Source: Profundicola chukchiensis
GTDB lineage: Bacteria; Bacteroidota; Bacteroidia; Flavobacteriales; Weeksellaceae
Direction of reading: 5' to 3'
Assembly: GCF_029664245.1 (NCBI RefSeq)
Contig: NZ_JANAIE010000007.1
Location: forward strand, 94,409-158,408
DNA length: 64,000 nt
Below are positions 9,067 to 18,230 of this stretch, piece by piece. The position numbers were made by a program, and so were the translations under genes. The notes beneath the pieces were generated by a model. That model saw only the letters and a program-made list of their open reading frames with translations. It was not told the DNA's origin and did not search any database. The number at the start of each line of letters is the position of its first letter. Position 1 is the first letter of the stretch.

Positions 9067-9546
9067 TTATCCTTTGTAACGAGCAAAACAATCTTTTACA
9101 ATTTTGATTGCTTCTTCTTTAGTTCCCCAACCTTGTGTATCAACTTTCTTATCTTCTAAGTCTTTGTACACTCTAAAGAAGTGTTCGATTTCACTTAAAA
9201 GGTGTGGGTTAAGGTCTTCTAAAGAATTCATTTTATTCCAAACTGGATCACCTAAAGGTACACAAATTACTTTTTCGTCTGGACCTTTTTCATCCTCCAT
9301 GTGGAACACTCCAATTGGTTTAACCTCGATAATACAACCTGGGAAAGTTGGTTCAGTTACTAAAACTAAAACGTCTAACGGGTCATCATCTAGGGCTAAG
9401 GTGTCTGGAATAAATCCATAATCCGCTGGATAGTGCATAGACGAGAAGATGGTTCTATCCAAACGGATTTTACCAGTTTCTTTGTCCATTTCGTATTTAT
9501 TTCTACTACCCTTAGGGATTTCTACAATTACATCAAATTTCTCCAT
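9067..9546 (-). CDS. ppa: Inorganic pyrophosphatase (soluble, family I)
   Basis: 159 residues. Family I signatures are present: EIPKGSRNKYEMDKETG at the N-terminus, YPADYGFIPDT, and DDDPLDVLVL, which carries the metal-binding aspartates. It hydrolyses pyrophosphate to phosphate and drives biosynthetic reactions forward. It lies 11 bp downstream of the pyruvate dehydrogenase beta gene on the same strand, so they are likely co-transcribed. Confidence 0.96.
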   Translation of the reverse strand: MEKFDVIVEIPKGSRNKYEMDKETGKIRLDRTIFSSMHYPADYGFIPDTLALDDDPLDVLVLVTEPTFPGCIIEVKPIGVFHMEDEKGPDEKVICVPLGDPVWNKMNSLEDLNPHLLSEIEHFFRVYKDLEDKKVDTQGWGTKEEAIKIVKDCFARYKG

Positions 9547-9557
9547 GTGAGATTTTA

Positions 9558-10535
9558 TTATTTATACATTACTTTTTTTACTGCTTCTACTACTTGGTTA
9601 GGAGTAGGGTACCAATTTTTTAATAAAGCTGGTGAATATGGCGCTGGTACATCTGGTGTAGAAATACGCTCAATTGGCGCATCTAAATAATCAAATGCTT
9701 TTTGCTGAACCATATAAGTGATTTCAGATGAAACTGAACCAAATGGCCAAGCTTCTTCTAAAATTACCAAACGATTTGTTTTTCTTACAGACTTCAAGAT
9801 TGTCTCATAATCTAATGGACGAACTGTTCTAATGTCGATAATTTCAACATTAACTCCGTCTTTAGCTAACTCATCAGCTGCTTTATAAGCCTCTTTTATT
9901 ACTTTTCCAAAAGAAACGATGGTACAATCTGTTCCTTCTCTCTTAACATCTGCAACTCCAATAGGAATCAAGTATTCGCTATCTGGAATCTCCATTTTGT
10001 CACCATACATTTGCTCAGATTCCATAAAGATGACAGGATCGTTGTCACGAATCGCTGACTTCAATAAACCTTTTGCATCATATGGGTTAGAAGGTACAAC
10101 TACTTTTAGTCCCGGACAGTTGGCATACCAGCTCTCAAATGCTTGTGAGTGAGTAGCACCTAATTGTCCAGCAGAAGCTGTTGGTCCTCTAAATACGATT
10201 GGAATATTCCATTGACCACCCGACATCTGTCTCATTTTTGCCGCGTTGTTGATTACTTGGTCAATTGCAACTAATGAAAAGTTGAAAGTCATATATTCAA
10301 CAATCGGACGGTTTCCGTTCATGGCAGAACCAATAGCAATTCCAGAAAAACCTAATTCCGAAATAGGCGTGTCAATGACACGCTTAGGTCCAAATTCATC
10401 TAACATTCCTTTAGACGCTTTATAGGCACCATTATATTCAGCAACTTCTTCTCCCATTAAATATATAGATTCATCGCGTCGCATCTCTTCGCTCATAGCT
10501 TCTGCGATCACTTCTCTAAATGTCTTTTCGGTCAT
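9558..10535 (-). CDS. pdhB: Pyruvate dehydrogenase E1 component, beta subunit
   Basis: 325 residues, full length. Features of the E1-beta fold are the N-terminal FREVIAEAMSEEMRRDE, MGEEVAEYNGAYKASKG, PISELGFSGIAIGSAMNG and the C-terminal DIRTVRPLDYETIL and EEAWPFGSVSSEI. With the alpha subunit (not in this window) it decarboxylates pyruvate using thiamine pyrophosphate. A branched-chain 2-oxoacid dehydrogenase is the nearest alternative, but the sequence fits the bacteroidotal PdhB type. Confidence 0.92.
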   Translation of the reverse strand: MTEKTFREVIAEAMSEEMRRDESIYLMGEEVAEYNGAYKASKGMLDEFGPKRVIDTPISELGFSGIAIGSAMNGNRPIVEYMTFNFSLVAIDQVINNAAKMRQMSGGQWNIPIVFRGPTASAGQLGATHSQAFESWYANCPGLKVVVPSNPYDAKGLLKSAIRDNDPVIFMESEQMYGDKMEIPDSEYLIPIGVADVKREGTDCTIVSFGKVIKEAYKAADELAKDGVNVEIIDIRTVRPLDYETILKSVRKTNRLVILEEAWPFGSVSSEITYMVQQKAFDYLDAPIERISTPDVPAPYSPALLKNWYPTPNQVVEAVKKVMYK

Positions 10536-10634
10536 ATTAAATTTTTAAGATGTACAAAATTATTAAAATTTAATGTAAGTAAAGGCAAACTGAATGAAAT
10601 TCACACCTTATACATTAATTTTGTGTGTTGGGAA

Positions 10635-11663
10635 TTAGATTTTTAAATCCTTAAATAATTCAATTAAAGCGGGATCACTCGGTCTTGGAGCATCTGGATC
10701 AATTACCAATCCGTCTGGGCCGATTAAGATAAATCTTGGAATAGATCTAATCTCAAATTCTGTTACAAAGCTAGACTTCCAAGCATTTTCAGCAAAAATC
10801 TGAACACCTTGTAAGTTTTCTTCTTTTACGAATTTTTGCCATTTTTCCTTGTCTTTTGCTTCATCAATCGACATACTTACTACGACAAGATTTTTGTCCT
10901 TATACTGCTCTTCGATTTTCTTTAAAGAAGGAATTTCTCTTTTACAAGGTCCACACCAAGTAGCCCAAACATCAACATAAACATATTTTCCTGCAAAGTC
11001 TTCTAACTTAATAGTTTCTCCGTCTATGCTTTCCATCGCAAAGCTAGGTGACTTAATACCAGTGAACTTTTCTGCAATAGCGATTTTATTAGCTCTATAT
11101 TCTCTAAACCCTTCAATGCCCTTTTCAACACCTTCGTCTGACTCTTTCCAAAATGATGGATCTAAATCTTTATATTCAGATTTTAATTTATCATAATTGG
11201 TTTTAAAATCAGCCATTTTTTGCTCAAAAGCTTCTTCTTCCAAAGCAGCAACCTCTGCACTGAATGTATTTAAATTCAAGTGTAATAACTTAGTTTCGGC
11301 TTGAGTTTTCTTAAGAATTCCTCCCTGACCTGTGAATTTTAAAGCTTTATCAAAATCCTTATAATCGGTAGTTAAATGCAATGATTCATTATTCTTTAAG
11401 TACATAGCACCATACTCATCACCAATCTTAAAACGATATTTACCTTCTTCTACTTTTAATGTATCACTAAAAGTTCCGTCATCTTTTAATACGATAGCTT
11501 TTCTATATCCATTAGGAATGAATACAATTACACTATCCATATCTGCAGTAATGTTAGCCACTTCACCTGAGAAAGTCGCATAATTTTTTGGTTCTTTTTC
11601 ACATGACGTTAAAATAAACATCGTCGCTAATAAAGCACCTAATGAATTCTTTAAAATTTTCAT
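10635..11663 (-). CDS. TlpA-type thioredoxin lipoprotein
   Basis: 342 residues. The N-terminus is a lipoprotein signal peptide with the lipobox LTSC at about residue 21. Residues 30-110 resemble the DUF4369 beta domain seen ahead of thioredoxin domains in Bacteroidota, then a helical linker follows. The C-terminal third is a TlpA/AhpC-like fold with the redox-active WCGPC motif (VWATWCGPCKREIPSL) and cis-proline loop SIPRFILIGPDG. It likely acts as a periplasmic disulfide reductase. Its substrate is not indicated by neighbours. Confidence 0.88.
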   Translation of the reverse strand: MKILKNSLGALLATMFILTSCEKEPKNYATFSGEVANITADMDSVIVFIPNGYRKAIVLKDDGTFSDTLKVEEGKYRFKIGDEYGAMYLKNNESLHLTTDYKDFDKALKFTGQGGILKKTQAETKLLHLNLNTFSAEVAALEEEAFEQKMADFKTNYDKLKSEYKDLDPSFWKESDEGVEKGIEGFREYRANKIAIAEKFTGIKSPSFAMESIDGETIKLEDFAGKYVYVDVWATWCGPCKREIPSLKKIEEQYKDKNLVVVSMSIDEAKDKEKWQKFVKEENLQGVQIFAENAWKSSFVTEFEIRSIPRFILIGPDGLVIDPDAPRPSDPALIELFKDLKI

Positions 11664-11685
11664 TTATTTATATAATTTGAATTAA

Positions 11686-12543
11686 TTAATTTTTTGGACG
11701 CATTAAACCTTCCTGCGACACACTTGCAATTAGTTGACCAGACTCCGAGAAAATATTTCCTCGTGCAAAACCTCTTGCACCCGAAGCGCTTGGTGATTCA
11801 ATACTAAACAACATCCACTCGTTGATATCACATTCTCTGAAAAACCACATAGAGTGGTCTAAAGTCGCCATTTGGGTATTACCAAAATGAGCAATATCAG
11901 CATGTGGATGCAACGCAGTGGTCAATATATTATAATCAGAAATATAGGAAAGAATACTTCTGTTAAAAATAGGATCATTTTCCATTTCTCCTTTTATCTT
12001 AAACCAAATACTTTGAAATGGATCTAATTTCTTTCTCTCAACCGGATTAGTAACAACCGTTGGTTTAAATGTAATCGGACGTTCGATGGAAAAGAATTTC
12101 TCAATAGATTTTGGTAAAAAGCCTTTTAACTGTTCATACATCTGATCCCAACTATACAAACCTTCATGATGCGGAACTTTTGGCATTTCTAATTGATGAT
12201 CATAACCATCTTCCATACCTTGAAAGCTCGCTCCCATAAAGAAAATTACTTTATCTTTTTGTTTGGCCTTAACACGTCTAACAGAAAAACTACCACCATC
12301 GCGAATTGTCTCAACCTCATAATAAACAGGTTCGTTTAAATCACCAGGTAAAATAAAATAACAATGATAAGAATTGCAATATCTTCCCTCTGGCACAGAT
12401 TGACTCATTGCATAAATGGCTTGAGCAATAACTTGCCCACCAAAAATAGATGGACTGCCAATGGGTTCATTTCTACCCTTGAAAATATGATCTTCTAGTT
12501 GTTCTAGACGAATTAAATCTACTAATTGTGAAATGTGAGTCAT
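11686..12543 (-). CDS. tesB: Acyl-CoA thioesterase II
   Basis: The frame is open from 12570, but the ATG at 12541-12543 (MTHISQLVDLIRLEQLEDHI) gives the typical TesB start, so 285 residues are chosen. The double hot-dog fold is recognisable: NEPIGSPSIFGGQVIAQA, the SYHCYFILPGD strand, a second half with HADIAHFGNTQMATLDHSMW and the C-terminal ARGFARGNIFSESGQLIASV. It hydrolyses medium and long acyl-CoA esters. It ends 22 bp before the thioredoxin lipoprotein gene. Confidence 0.93.
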   Translation of the reverse strand: MTHISQLVDLIRLEQLEDHIFKGRNEPIGSPSIFGGQVIAQAIYAMSQSVPEGRYCNSYHCYFILPGDLNEPVYYEVETIRDGGSFSVRRVKAKQKDKVIFFMGASFQGMEDGYDHQLEMPKVPHHEGLYSWDQMYEQLKGFLPKSIEKFFSIERPITFKPTVVTNPVERKKLDPFQSIWFKIKGEMENDPIFNRSILSYISDYNILTTALHPHADIAHFGNTQMATLDHSMWFFRECDINEWMLFSIESPSASGARGFARGNIFSESGQLIASVSQEGLMRPKN

Positions 12544-12745
12544 TGAAATTTTTAAGCAATATTGGTTCAAAGATAATTCAAACCGATTATTATGTCAGTA
12601 TATAAAAGATTTATTTATTAACCTTATAATTTATAGAAAATTGTAATTGATTTTTAAATTCAAAAAGCTATGCTGTTAAATTTTAATTAAACGAACTACT
12701 TTGGATTGCTTATTGACTATATACTTAATACAAAATTAAATTATT

Positions 12746-13228
12746 ATGAAAAATCTATTTTTAACAGCAGTGATTTCATTTTCTTTTTTGAATGTTGCTT
12801 GTGAAAGAAAAGCAGAAAATATTCAAGAGAATGACACTACTTCAGAGCAAGTGCTAGAGGGTGAACAAACTCCAGAGCAATACCAAGGTAGCACAGGGGT
12901 TGACGACGAAAATAACAACATGGTAGCGAATGAAAATATTGAACTTAAAAAACAAGAATTTAGAGGTTCATTTTCTTCACCAAAAACACAGAGTTTTACT
13001 TTTAATGTTTTAAACGAAGCCAAAGAATATAGTTTTAGACTAGAGTCTTCTAATTCAGGGGTAAAATATTTAGTTAAACAAAAAGACGGAAAAGTTGTGC
13101 AAGAAGCCACTTCAGATACAACCAGAATGTCTTTAAATCCAGGTGAATATGAAGTTGTTGGTTTATTAGACACAGAAGGATCTAACCAAGAAGCTTCCAA
13201 AACAGACTTCGTTATTTATATTGAATGA
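12746..13228 (+). CDS. Small secreted lipoprotein of unknown function
   Basis: 160 residues. A signal peptide with lipobox NVAC (Cys at about 19) is followed by an acidic, low-complexity linker (residues 25-65) and a compact C-terminal beta-rich domain ending VIYIE. I do not recognise the family. It is a single gene bounded by its own terminator. Confidence 0.8.
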   Translation: MKNLFLTAVISFSFLNVACERKAENIQENDTTSEQVLEGEQTPEQYQGSTGVDDENNNMVANENIELKKQEFRGSFSSPKTQSFTFNVLNEAKEYSFRLESSNSGVKYLVKQKDGKVVQEATSDTTRMSLNPGEYEVVGLLDTEGSNQEASKTDFVIYIE

Positions 13229-13254
13229 TTAAGAAAACCATAAAAACTCATGAG

Positions 13255-13287
13255 AGCCAATTCTTACCAAAGGATTGGCTTTTTTTG
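13255..13287 (+). terminator. Intrinsic terminator overlapping the 3' end of ung
   Basis: Stem AGCCAAT (13255-13261) pairs with ATTGGCT (13274-13280), followed by seven Ts. It ends the lipoprotein transcript, and its right arm and T-run lie inside the last codons of ung on the other strand. Confidence 0.85.
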
Positions 13288-13923
13288 ATTTTGCTCTAAA
13301 TACGCATTCGCTTTAGAAAAATGTCCACAACCGAAAAATCCTCTATAAGCCGAAAGTGGTGATGGGTGTGGAGCTGTTAAGATTAAATGTTTATTCTCAT
13401 CAATCAAAGCACTTTTACTTTGTGCAAACTTTCCCCAAAGCATAAAAACCACATTTTCACAATTTTCAGATACAATAGAAATCACTTTATCTGTAAATTC
13501 CAGCCAACCTTTATTTTGATGGGAGAGTGGTTTTGCCTCTTCAACACTCAGCGCTGCATTTAATAAAAAGACTCCTTGTTCCACCCAATGCTCTAAATTT
13601 CCATGGTTGGGTTGGTTTATATTTAAGTCAGAATTCAATTCTTTATAGATATTTTGTAAACTCTTTGGGATTTTAATTCCTTCGGGTACCGAAAAGCTAT
13701 AGCCATGTGCTTGACCTTCTCCATGATATGGATCTTGCCCTAAAATGACAACACGAATATCTTGAGGTTCTAAATTGAATGCATTAAACAATTGATGATG
13801 AGGAGGATAGATTGTTTTAGTTTGATATTCCTCCCCCAAAAAGCCTTTTAATTGTTTGAAATAATCAGATTCTATTTCTGATTTAAGAAGGTTTAACCAA
13901 TTTTCTGAAAGTTGTTTTTCCAA
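13264..13923 (-). CDS. ung: Uracil-DNA glycosylase (family 1)
   Basis: 219 residues, normal length. The catalytic water-activating loop GQDPYHGEGQAHG holds Asp64, the uracil-binding FLLNAALSVE strand follows, and the minor-groove loop is HPSPLSAYRGF. It removes uracil from DNA to start base excision repair. The gene stands alone on the minus strand between a lipoprotein gene and mutS2. Confidence 0.97.
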   Translation of the reverse strand: MEKQLSENWLNLLKSEIESDYFKQLKGFLGEEYQTKTIYPPHHQLFNAFNLEPQDIRVVILGQDPYHGEGQAHGYSFSVPEGIKIPKSLQNIYKELNSDLNINQPNHGNLEHWVEQGVFLLNAALSVEEAKPLSHQNKGWLEFTDKVISIVSENCENVVFMLWGKFAQSKSALIDENKHLILTAPHPSPLSAYRGFFGCGHFSKANAYLEQNQKKPILW

Positions 13924-14008
13924 GTTCTAAGTTCTATGAATTCAAAACTATAAAAATATATTCCATAATAAATAATTAAAGCTCGATTTTCATTGTATTT
14001 TTGTCACA

Positions 14009-16159
14009 ATGAACATTCCTGATAAAACATTAGAAGATTTAGAATTTCATAAGGTTTTAGCCGAAATAGAGAAGTACGCAAAGACCCAACGAGTTAAACG
14101 TGTGATTCAACAAATTCGTCCGCTTGAATCTAAAAAAGCTATTGAATTTAGATTAAATGCAACCAATGAATTCCTTTCTGGATTACAAGGAAACAATAGA
14201 TTTCCATTTGGTGACTACGAAGATATTCGCGAGGATTTAGAAAAATTAGAGGTTGAAAATTATCGAATGCCATCTTCATCATTTTTGGCTATTAGAACTC
14301 ATATGCTTCAAATTATGGAGCTTAAAAAGTTCTTGTCAAATTTTGAAGAGTATTTTCCTGTCTTTCATAATAGAATTCAAAGAATTGACCTTCAAAAAGA
14401 AATCTTAAAACAGATTGAGAAGGTTTTTGATAAACACGGTGAAATAAAAGATGATGCGAGTTCTGAGTTAAAAGAAGTTAGAAAAAACATTAAGGCTACC
14501 TCTAGTAAACTAAGTGCCACTTTTAATGGTGCTATGCGAGCGCATCGCGAGTTTTTAGATGATATTGGAGAGTCTGTAGTAGACGGAAGACGTGTGTTGG
14601 CGGTGTCTGCTATGTATCGCAAAAAAGTAGCGGGTAGATTTGTAGGGTCAAGTAAGACGGGATCTATTTCCTACATTGAGCCAGAATCTGTTCTAAAAAT
14701 TCAAAGAGAGCTAGATGAGCTTAAAGAAGATGAGAAGAAAATTATAGATGTTATTTTATTGGATTTAACCAATTTGATGAAGGAATTTCAACCTGAATTA
14801 ATTTCTTATCAGAATTTTCTTTTTCAATTAGACTTAATTGCTTCTCAAGCCAAATATGCCTACGAAATTAATGCTGTTTTGCCGACTATTAATTATGAGA
14901 AATCTACTCACTTAATAGATGCTTATCATCCAATTTTATGGTTAAAACATAATAAAGAAGGTAAAAAGATTATTCCACAGACGATTAGCTTAAATGATGA
15001 GCAAAGAATATTGGTGATCTCTGGACCTAATGCGGGTGGTAAAAGTATCACCTTGAAAACTATTGGTTTATTGCAAGTTATGATTCAAAGTGGAATCCTG
15101 GTGAGTGTACATCCTAAAAGTAAAATGGGATTCTATGATGCTATTTTTACAGATATTGGTGACCATCAATCCATAGAGAATCAATTAAGTACCTATTCTT
15201 ATCGGTTAAAGCAGATGCGTTATTTCTTGCGAAAATCCAATGAGAATACCTTGCTTTTAATTGATGAATTCGGAACTGGATCAGATCCAGAATTGGGAGG
15301 AGCTTTGGCAGAAGTTTTCTTAGAAGAATTCTATGATATGGAAGCCTTTGGGATTTTCACTACGCATTACACCAATATTAAAATTCTTGTTGAGCAAATG
15401 GAAGCAGCTAAAAACGCTTCTATGTTATTCGATGAGAGGTCATTAGAGCCACTATATTTATTAGAGATTGGGCAGGCGGGTAGTTCATTCACCTTTGAAG
15501 TAGCTCAGAAAAACAAAATACCTTTTAGGTTAATCAACCGTGCTAAAAAGAAAATTGAACGCAATAAAATCCGCTTAGATAAAACCATTTTAAAACTTCA
15601 GCAAGAGAAGTTTGATGTTCAAAAGACGAAGCAGCAATTAAAGGAACTTCAATCCAAATCTGAAGAGAAAAATGAAGCTTTAGATCAAACGCAAGATAAA
15701 ATACAGTCAAAACTTGTTGATTTTCAACGTTTATATGAAAATGAGCAAAAGATGATGCAGCTGGGGAAAAAGGTAGATGAAATGGCCGATGAATATCTCA
15801 AAAAGCGCAGTCGTAAAAAGCTGATTGGAGAGTTCTTGAAATTAATTGAGATGGAAAATGCTTCAAAAAAGCCAAAAGAGCATTTTAAAATTAAAAAGAA
15901 GCAAGAAGCCATTAAGAAGAAACTGAAAAATGACTTAAATAAAAATAAAGGCAAGCTTCAAGAGGTTAAACAAAAGATTGAGAAAAAACAAAAAGAGGAG
16001 ACGGCAACCAAAATTGCATCACTGAAAATAGGAGATAGGGTAAGGATTAAAGATAGTACCAGTGTGGGCACTATCGACAAGATAGAGAATGAGACCATTA
16101 CCATCAACTATGGAAGTTTTAGGACAAAAATAAGTATCTTTGAAATTCAAAAAATATAA
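14009..16159 (+). CDS. MutS2-family ATPase without a Smr domain
   Basis: 716 residues. The layout is an N-terminal lever/clamp region, then the MutS ATPase: Walker A GPNAGGKSITLKT (about residue 340), a D-loop GDHQSIENQLSTYS, Walker B LLLIDEFGTGSDP and the FTTHYT switch. A long charged coiled coil follows (about 500-660), ending in a small KOW-like beta domain (KIGDRVRIKD). MutS2 proteins often end in a Smr nuclease domain, which is absent here. MutS2 acts on recombination intermediates or collided ribosomes depending on species. Confidence 0.9.
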   Translation: MNIPDKTLEDLEFHKVLAEIEKYAKTQRVKRVIQQIRPLESKKAIEFRLNATNEFLSGLQGNNRFPFGDYEDIREDLEKLEVENYRMPSSSFLAIRTHMLQIMELKKFLSNFEEYFPVFHNRIQRIDLQKEILKQIEKVFDKHGEIKDDASSELKEVRKNIKATSSKLSATFNGAMRAHREFLDDIGESVVDGRRVLAVSAMYRKKVAGRFVGSSKTGSISYIEPESVLKIQRELDELKEDEKKIIDVILLDLTNLMKEFQPELISYQNFLFQLDLIASQAKYAYEINAVLPTINYEKSTHLIDAYHPILWLKHNKEGKKIIPQTISLNDEQRILVISGPNAGGKSITLKTIGLLQVMIQSGILVSVHPKSKMGFYDAIFTDIGDHQSIENQLSTYSYRLKQMRYFLRKSNENTLLLIDEFGTGSDPELGGALAEVFLEEFYDMEAFGIFTTHYTNIKILVEQMEAAKNASMLFDERSLEPLYLLEIGQAGSSFTFEVAQKNKIPFRLINRAKKKIERNKIRLDKTILKLQQEKFDVQKTKQQLKELQSKSEEKNEALDQTQDKIQSKLVDFQRLYENEQKMMQLGKKVDEMADEYLKKRSRKKLIGEFLKLIEMENASKKPKEHFKIKKKQEAIKKKLKNDLNKNKGKLQEVKQKIEKKQKEETATKIASLKIGDRVRIKDSTSVGTIDKIENETITINYGSFRTKISIFEIQKI

Positions 16160-16165
16160 TAAAGG

Positions 16166-18142
16166 ATGAAGAAATATGTATTTCTTTTAGGCGTGGGCTT
16201 GATGAGCTTGACGTATGGACAAGAAACTAATGTGGAAGAACTAAAAAAGCTGGGAGATCAATTTCAAATTGAGCATGAAGCGAATTTAAAGTTCATTTCA
16301 GAATTAGCTGCTAAAAAAGGTTGGGACGAGGCACAACTTAAAAAACATTTCTTAGGAAAATACGGTGATTATTTAGTGTATATTGATAACACAGATATTG
16401 ATCAGATTAAAGTAGCAGATGTTGATAAACTATATGATAATACTATTTCTGGAGTTGCAGTTACAGGTGAAGGAATGACGGTTTATCAATGGGATGGTGG
16501 ACGTATTGATACAGCACATACCGAGTTTACGGATGATAGAGCAAGCAATATGGAATCTGCTGATTCGCCAATTTCTGATCACGCAACAGGTGTAGCCGGA
16601 ATTATGGTCGCAGCTGGAGTTTCTCCTGCAGCAAAAGGAATGGCGCCTAGTGCTAATGTTGTTGGTTACGATTTTTATAACAACTTAAACGAGATTGTTA
16701 CAGAGTCTGCAAATAATTTAGAATACATGATTTCTAACCACTCTTATGGTTACCAAGCAGGGTGGAAATATGGTGAATATGACCAGAGTTTAGGAGAAGG
16801 TTGGTATTGGTTTGGATATCCTTCAATGGATGAAAACGAATCAGCTTACCACGGAATCTATTCCACTTTAGATAGTTACATCGATAATATTGCTAGAAAT
16901 GCTCCACAGCATTTAATGATTAAATCGGCTGGAAATGATAGAAATACAGGTCCAGGTACAGCTGTTGAACATGCGGTTTTAGGCGATAATGATGAGTGGG
17001 AAATTTCCTCAACCTTTCGACCAGTAAACTGTGGTACTACAGGATACGACTGTTTGCCATATGGTGCAATCGCTAAGAATATTTTATTAGTTGGTTCTAC
17101 CAATCAAGTGGCTGGAAACGGAAGATACAACGGACCTTCAAGCGTTTCTCCTTCTGTATTTACAAGCTTTGGACCAACAGATGATGGTCGAATCAAGCCA
17201 GACGTAGTTACTCAAGGTTCATCTGTGGTTGTTCCAACTGCGAACAATGGATATTGGAGTCAAGGTAATGGAACTTCTTTCTCTTCACCAAGTGTGACAG
17301 GAATTGCTGTTTTATTACAACAACTTTATCATGAGTTAAATACAGAATATTTAAATGCAGCTGAGTTAAAAGCATTAATTATTAATACAACCAACGAAAC
17401 TGGTGATTACCCTGGACCAGATTATAAATATGGATTTGGTTTAGTGAATGCATTCAATGCAGCAAACTTAATCGTTGATGAAACTAACAATGATGCTATT
17501 ATCATTAATGATGTTAAAGCTATCGCTGAAAAATCTTATGCTTTAACAGCTATAGGAGATGAGCCAATCAGAGCAACTTTAGTGTGGATCGATCCAGCGA
17601 AGAATCCAGGTTCTTTATCATTTGAGTTAAACGGTAGAACGCCGATGTTGATAAATGATTTAGATATGAGAATCATTGAAGATAGTTCTTTAACTGAATA
17701 TATGCCGTGGACTCTAGATGTTGAAAATCCTTCAGCAGCAGCCGTTCCTGGTGATAATGTGTTAGACAATGTTGAGCAAATTTTAGTTCCAAGTCCATCT
17801 GCTGGTTCTTATACTTTAACAGTAAACCATAAAAATGGAATTTCAGGAATTACACAAGCTTATGCACTTGTAGTTTCTGGAGCAAAACTTTCTACTCAGT
17901 CTACAAATGATTTACAAGCTAAGAAAGTTGGAATTTACCCGAACCCAGTTCGTGATATCTTGAACCTTTCTGGTTTAGAAGGCGACGCTCAAGTTCAAAT
18001 CATTAGCGCTAATGGTCAAATCGTTAAGAGCGAGAAAGTAAGCAACAAGCAAGTTAACGTGAATTCTTTACCTGCAGGAGCTTATATAATTACTATTAAA
18101 GATGAAACGGGTGCAACTGCCCATAAATTTATCAAGAAGTAA
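16166..18142 (+). CDS. Secreted subtilase (S8) with a T9SS sorting domain
   Basis: 658 residues. A signal peptide ends after LTYGQ. The S8 catalytic triad is visible: Asp in VYQWDGGRIDT, His in DHATGVAGIM and Ser in GTSFSSPSVTG. A beta-sandwich follows. The last 75 residues are a type A T9SS sorting domain (IYPNPVRDILNLSG to LPAGAYIITIKDE), so the enzyme is exported across the outer membrane and probably attached to the surface. It starts 6 bp after mutS2. A terminator follows. Confidence 0.95.
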   Translation: MKKYVFLLGVGLMSLTYGQETNVEELKKLGDQFQIEHEANLKFISELAAKKGWDEAQLKKHFLGKYGDYLVYIDNTDIDQIKVADVDKLYDNTISGVAVTGEGMTVYQWDGGRIDTAHTEFTDDRASNMESADSPISDHATGVAGIMVAAGVSPAAKGMAPSANVVGYDFYNNLNEIVTESANNLEYMISNHSYGYQAGWKYGEYDQSLGEGWYWFGYPSMDENESAYHGIYSTLDSYIDNIARNAPQHLMIKSAGNDRNTGPGTAVEHAVLGDNDEWEISSTFRPVNCGTTGYDCLPYGAIAKNILLVGSTNQVAGNGRYNGPSSVSPSVFTSFGPTDDGRIKPDVVTQGSSVVVPTANNGYWSQGNGTSFSSPSVTGIAVLLQQLYHELNTEYLNAAELKALIINTTNETGDYPGPDYKYGFGLVNAFNAANLIVDETNNDAIIINDVKAIAEKSYALTAIGDEPIRATLVWIDPAKNPGSLSFELNGRTPMLINDLDMRIIEDSSLTEYMPWTLDVENPSAAAVPGDNVLDNVEQILVPSPSAGSYTLTVNHKNGISGITQAYALVVSGAKLSTQSTNDLQAKKVGIYPNPVRDILNLSGLEGDAQVQIISANGQIVKSEKVSNKQVNVNSLPAGAYIITIKDETGATAHKFIKK

Positions 18143-18169
18143 TTCAGGATAAATCTTTAATAAAAACTA

Positions 18170-18207
18170 AAAGCTAGTTGTCTCCTTGGAAACAGCTAGC
18201 TTTTTTT
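18170..18207 (+). terminator. Intrinsic terminator after the subtilase
   Basis: Stem AAAGCTAG (18170-18177) pairs with CTAGCTTT (18196-18203) and is followed by a T-run. Confidence 0.85.
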
Positions 18208-18230
18208 ATACTACCTACTCAGTTTTTAGC

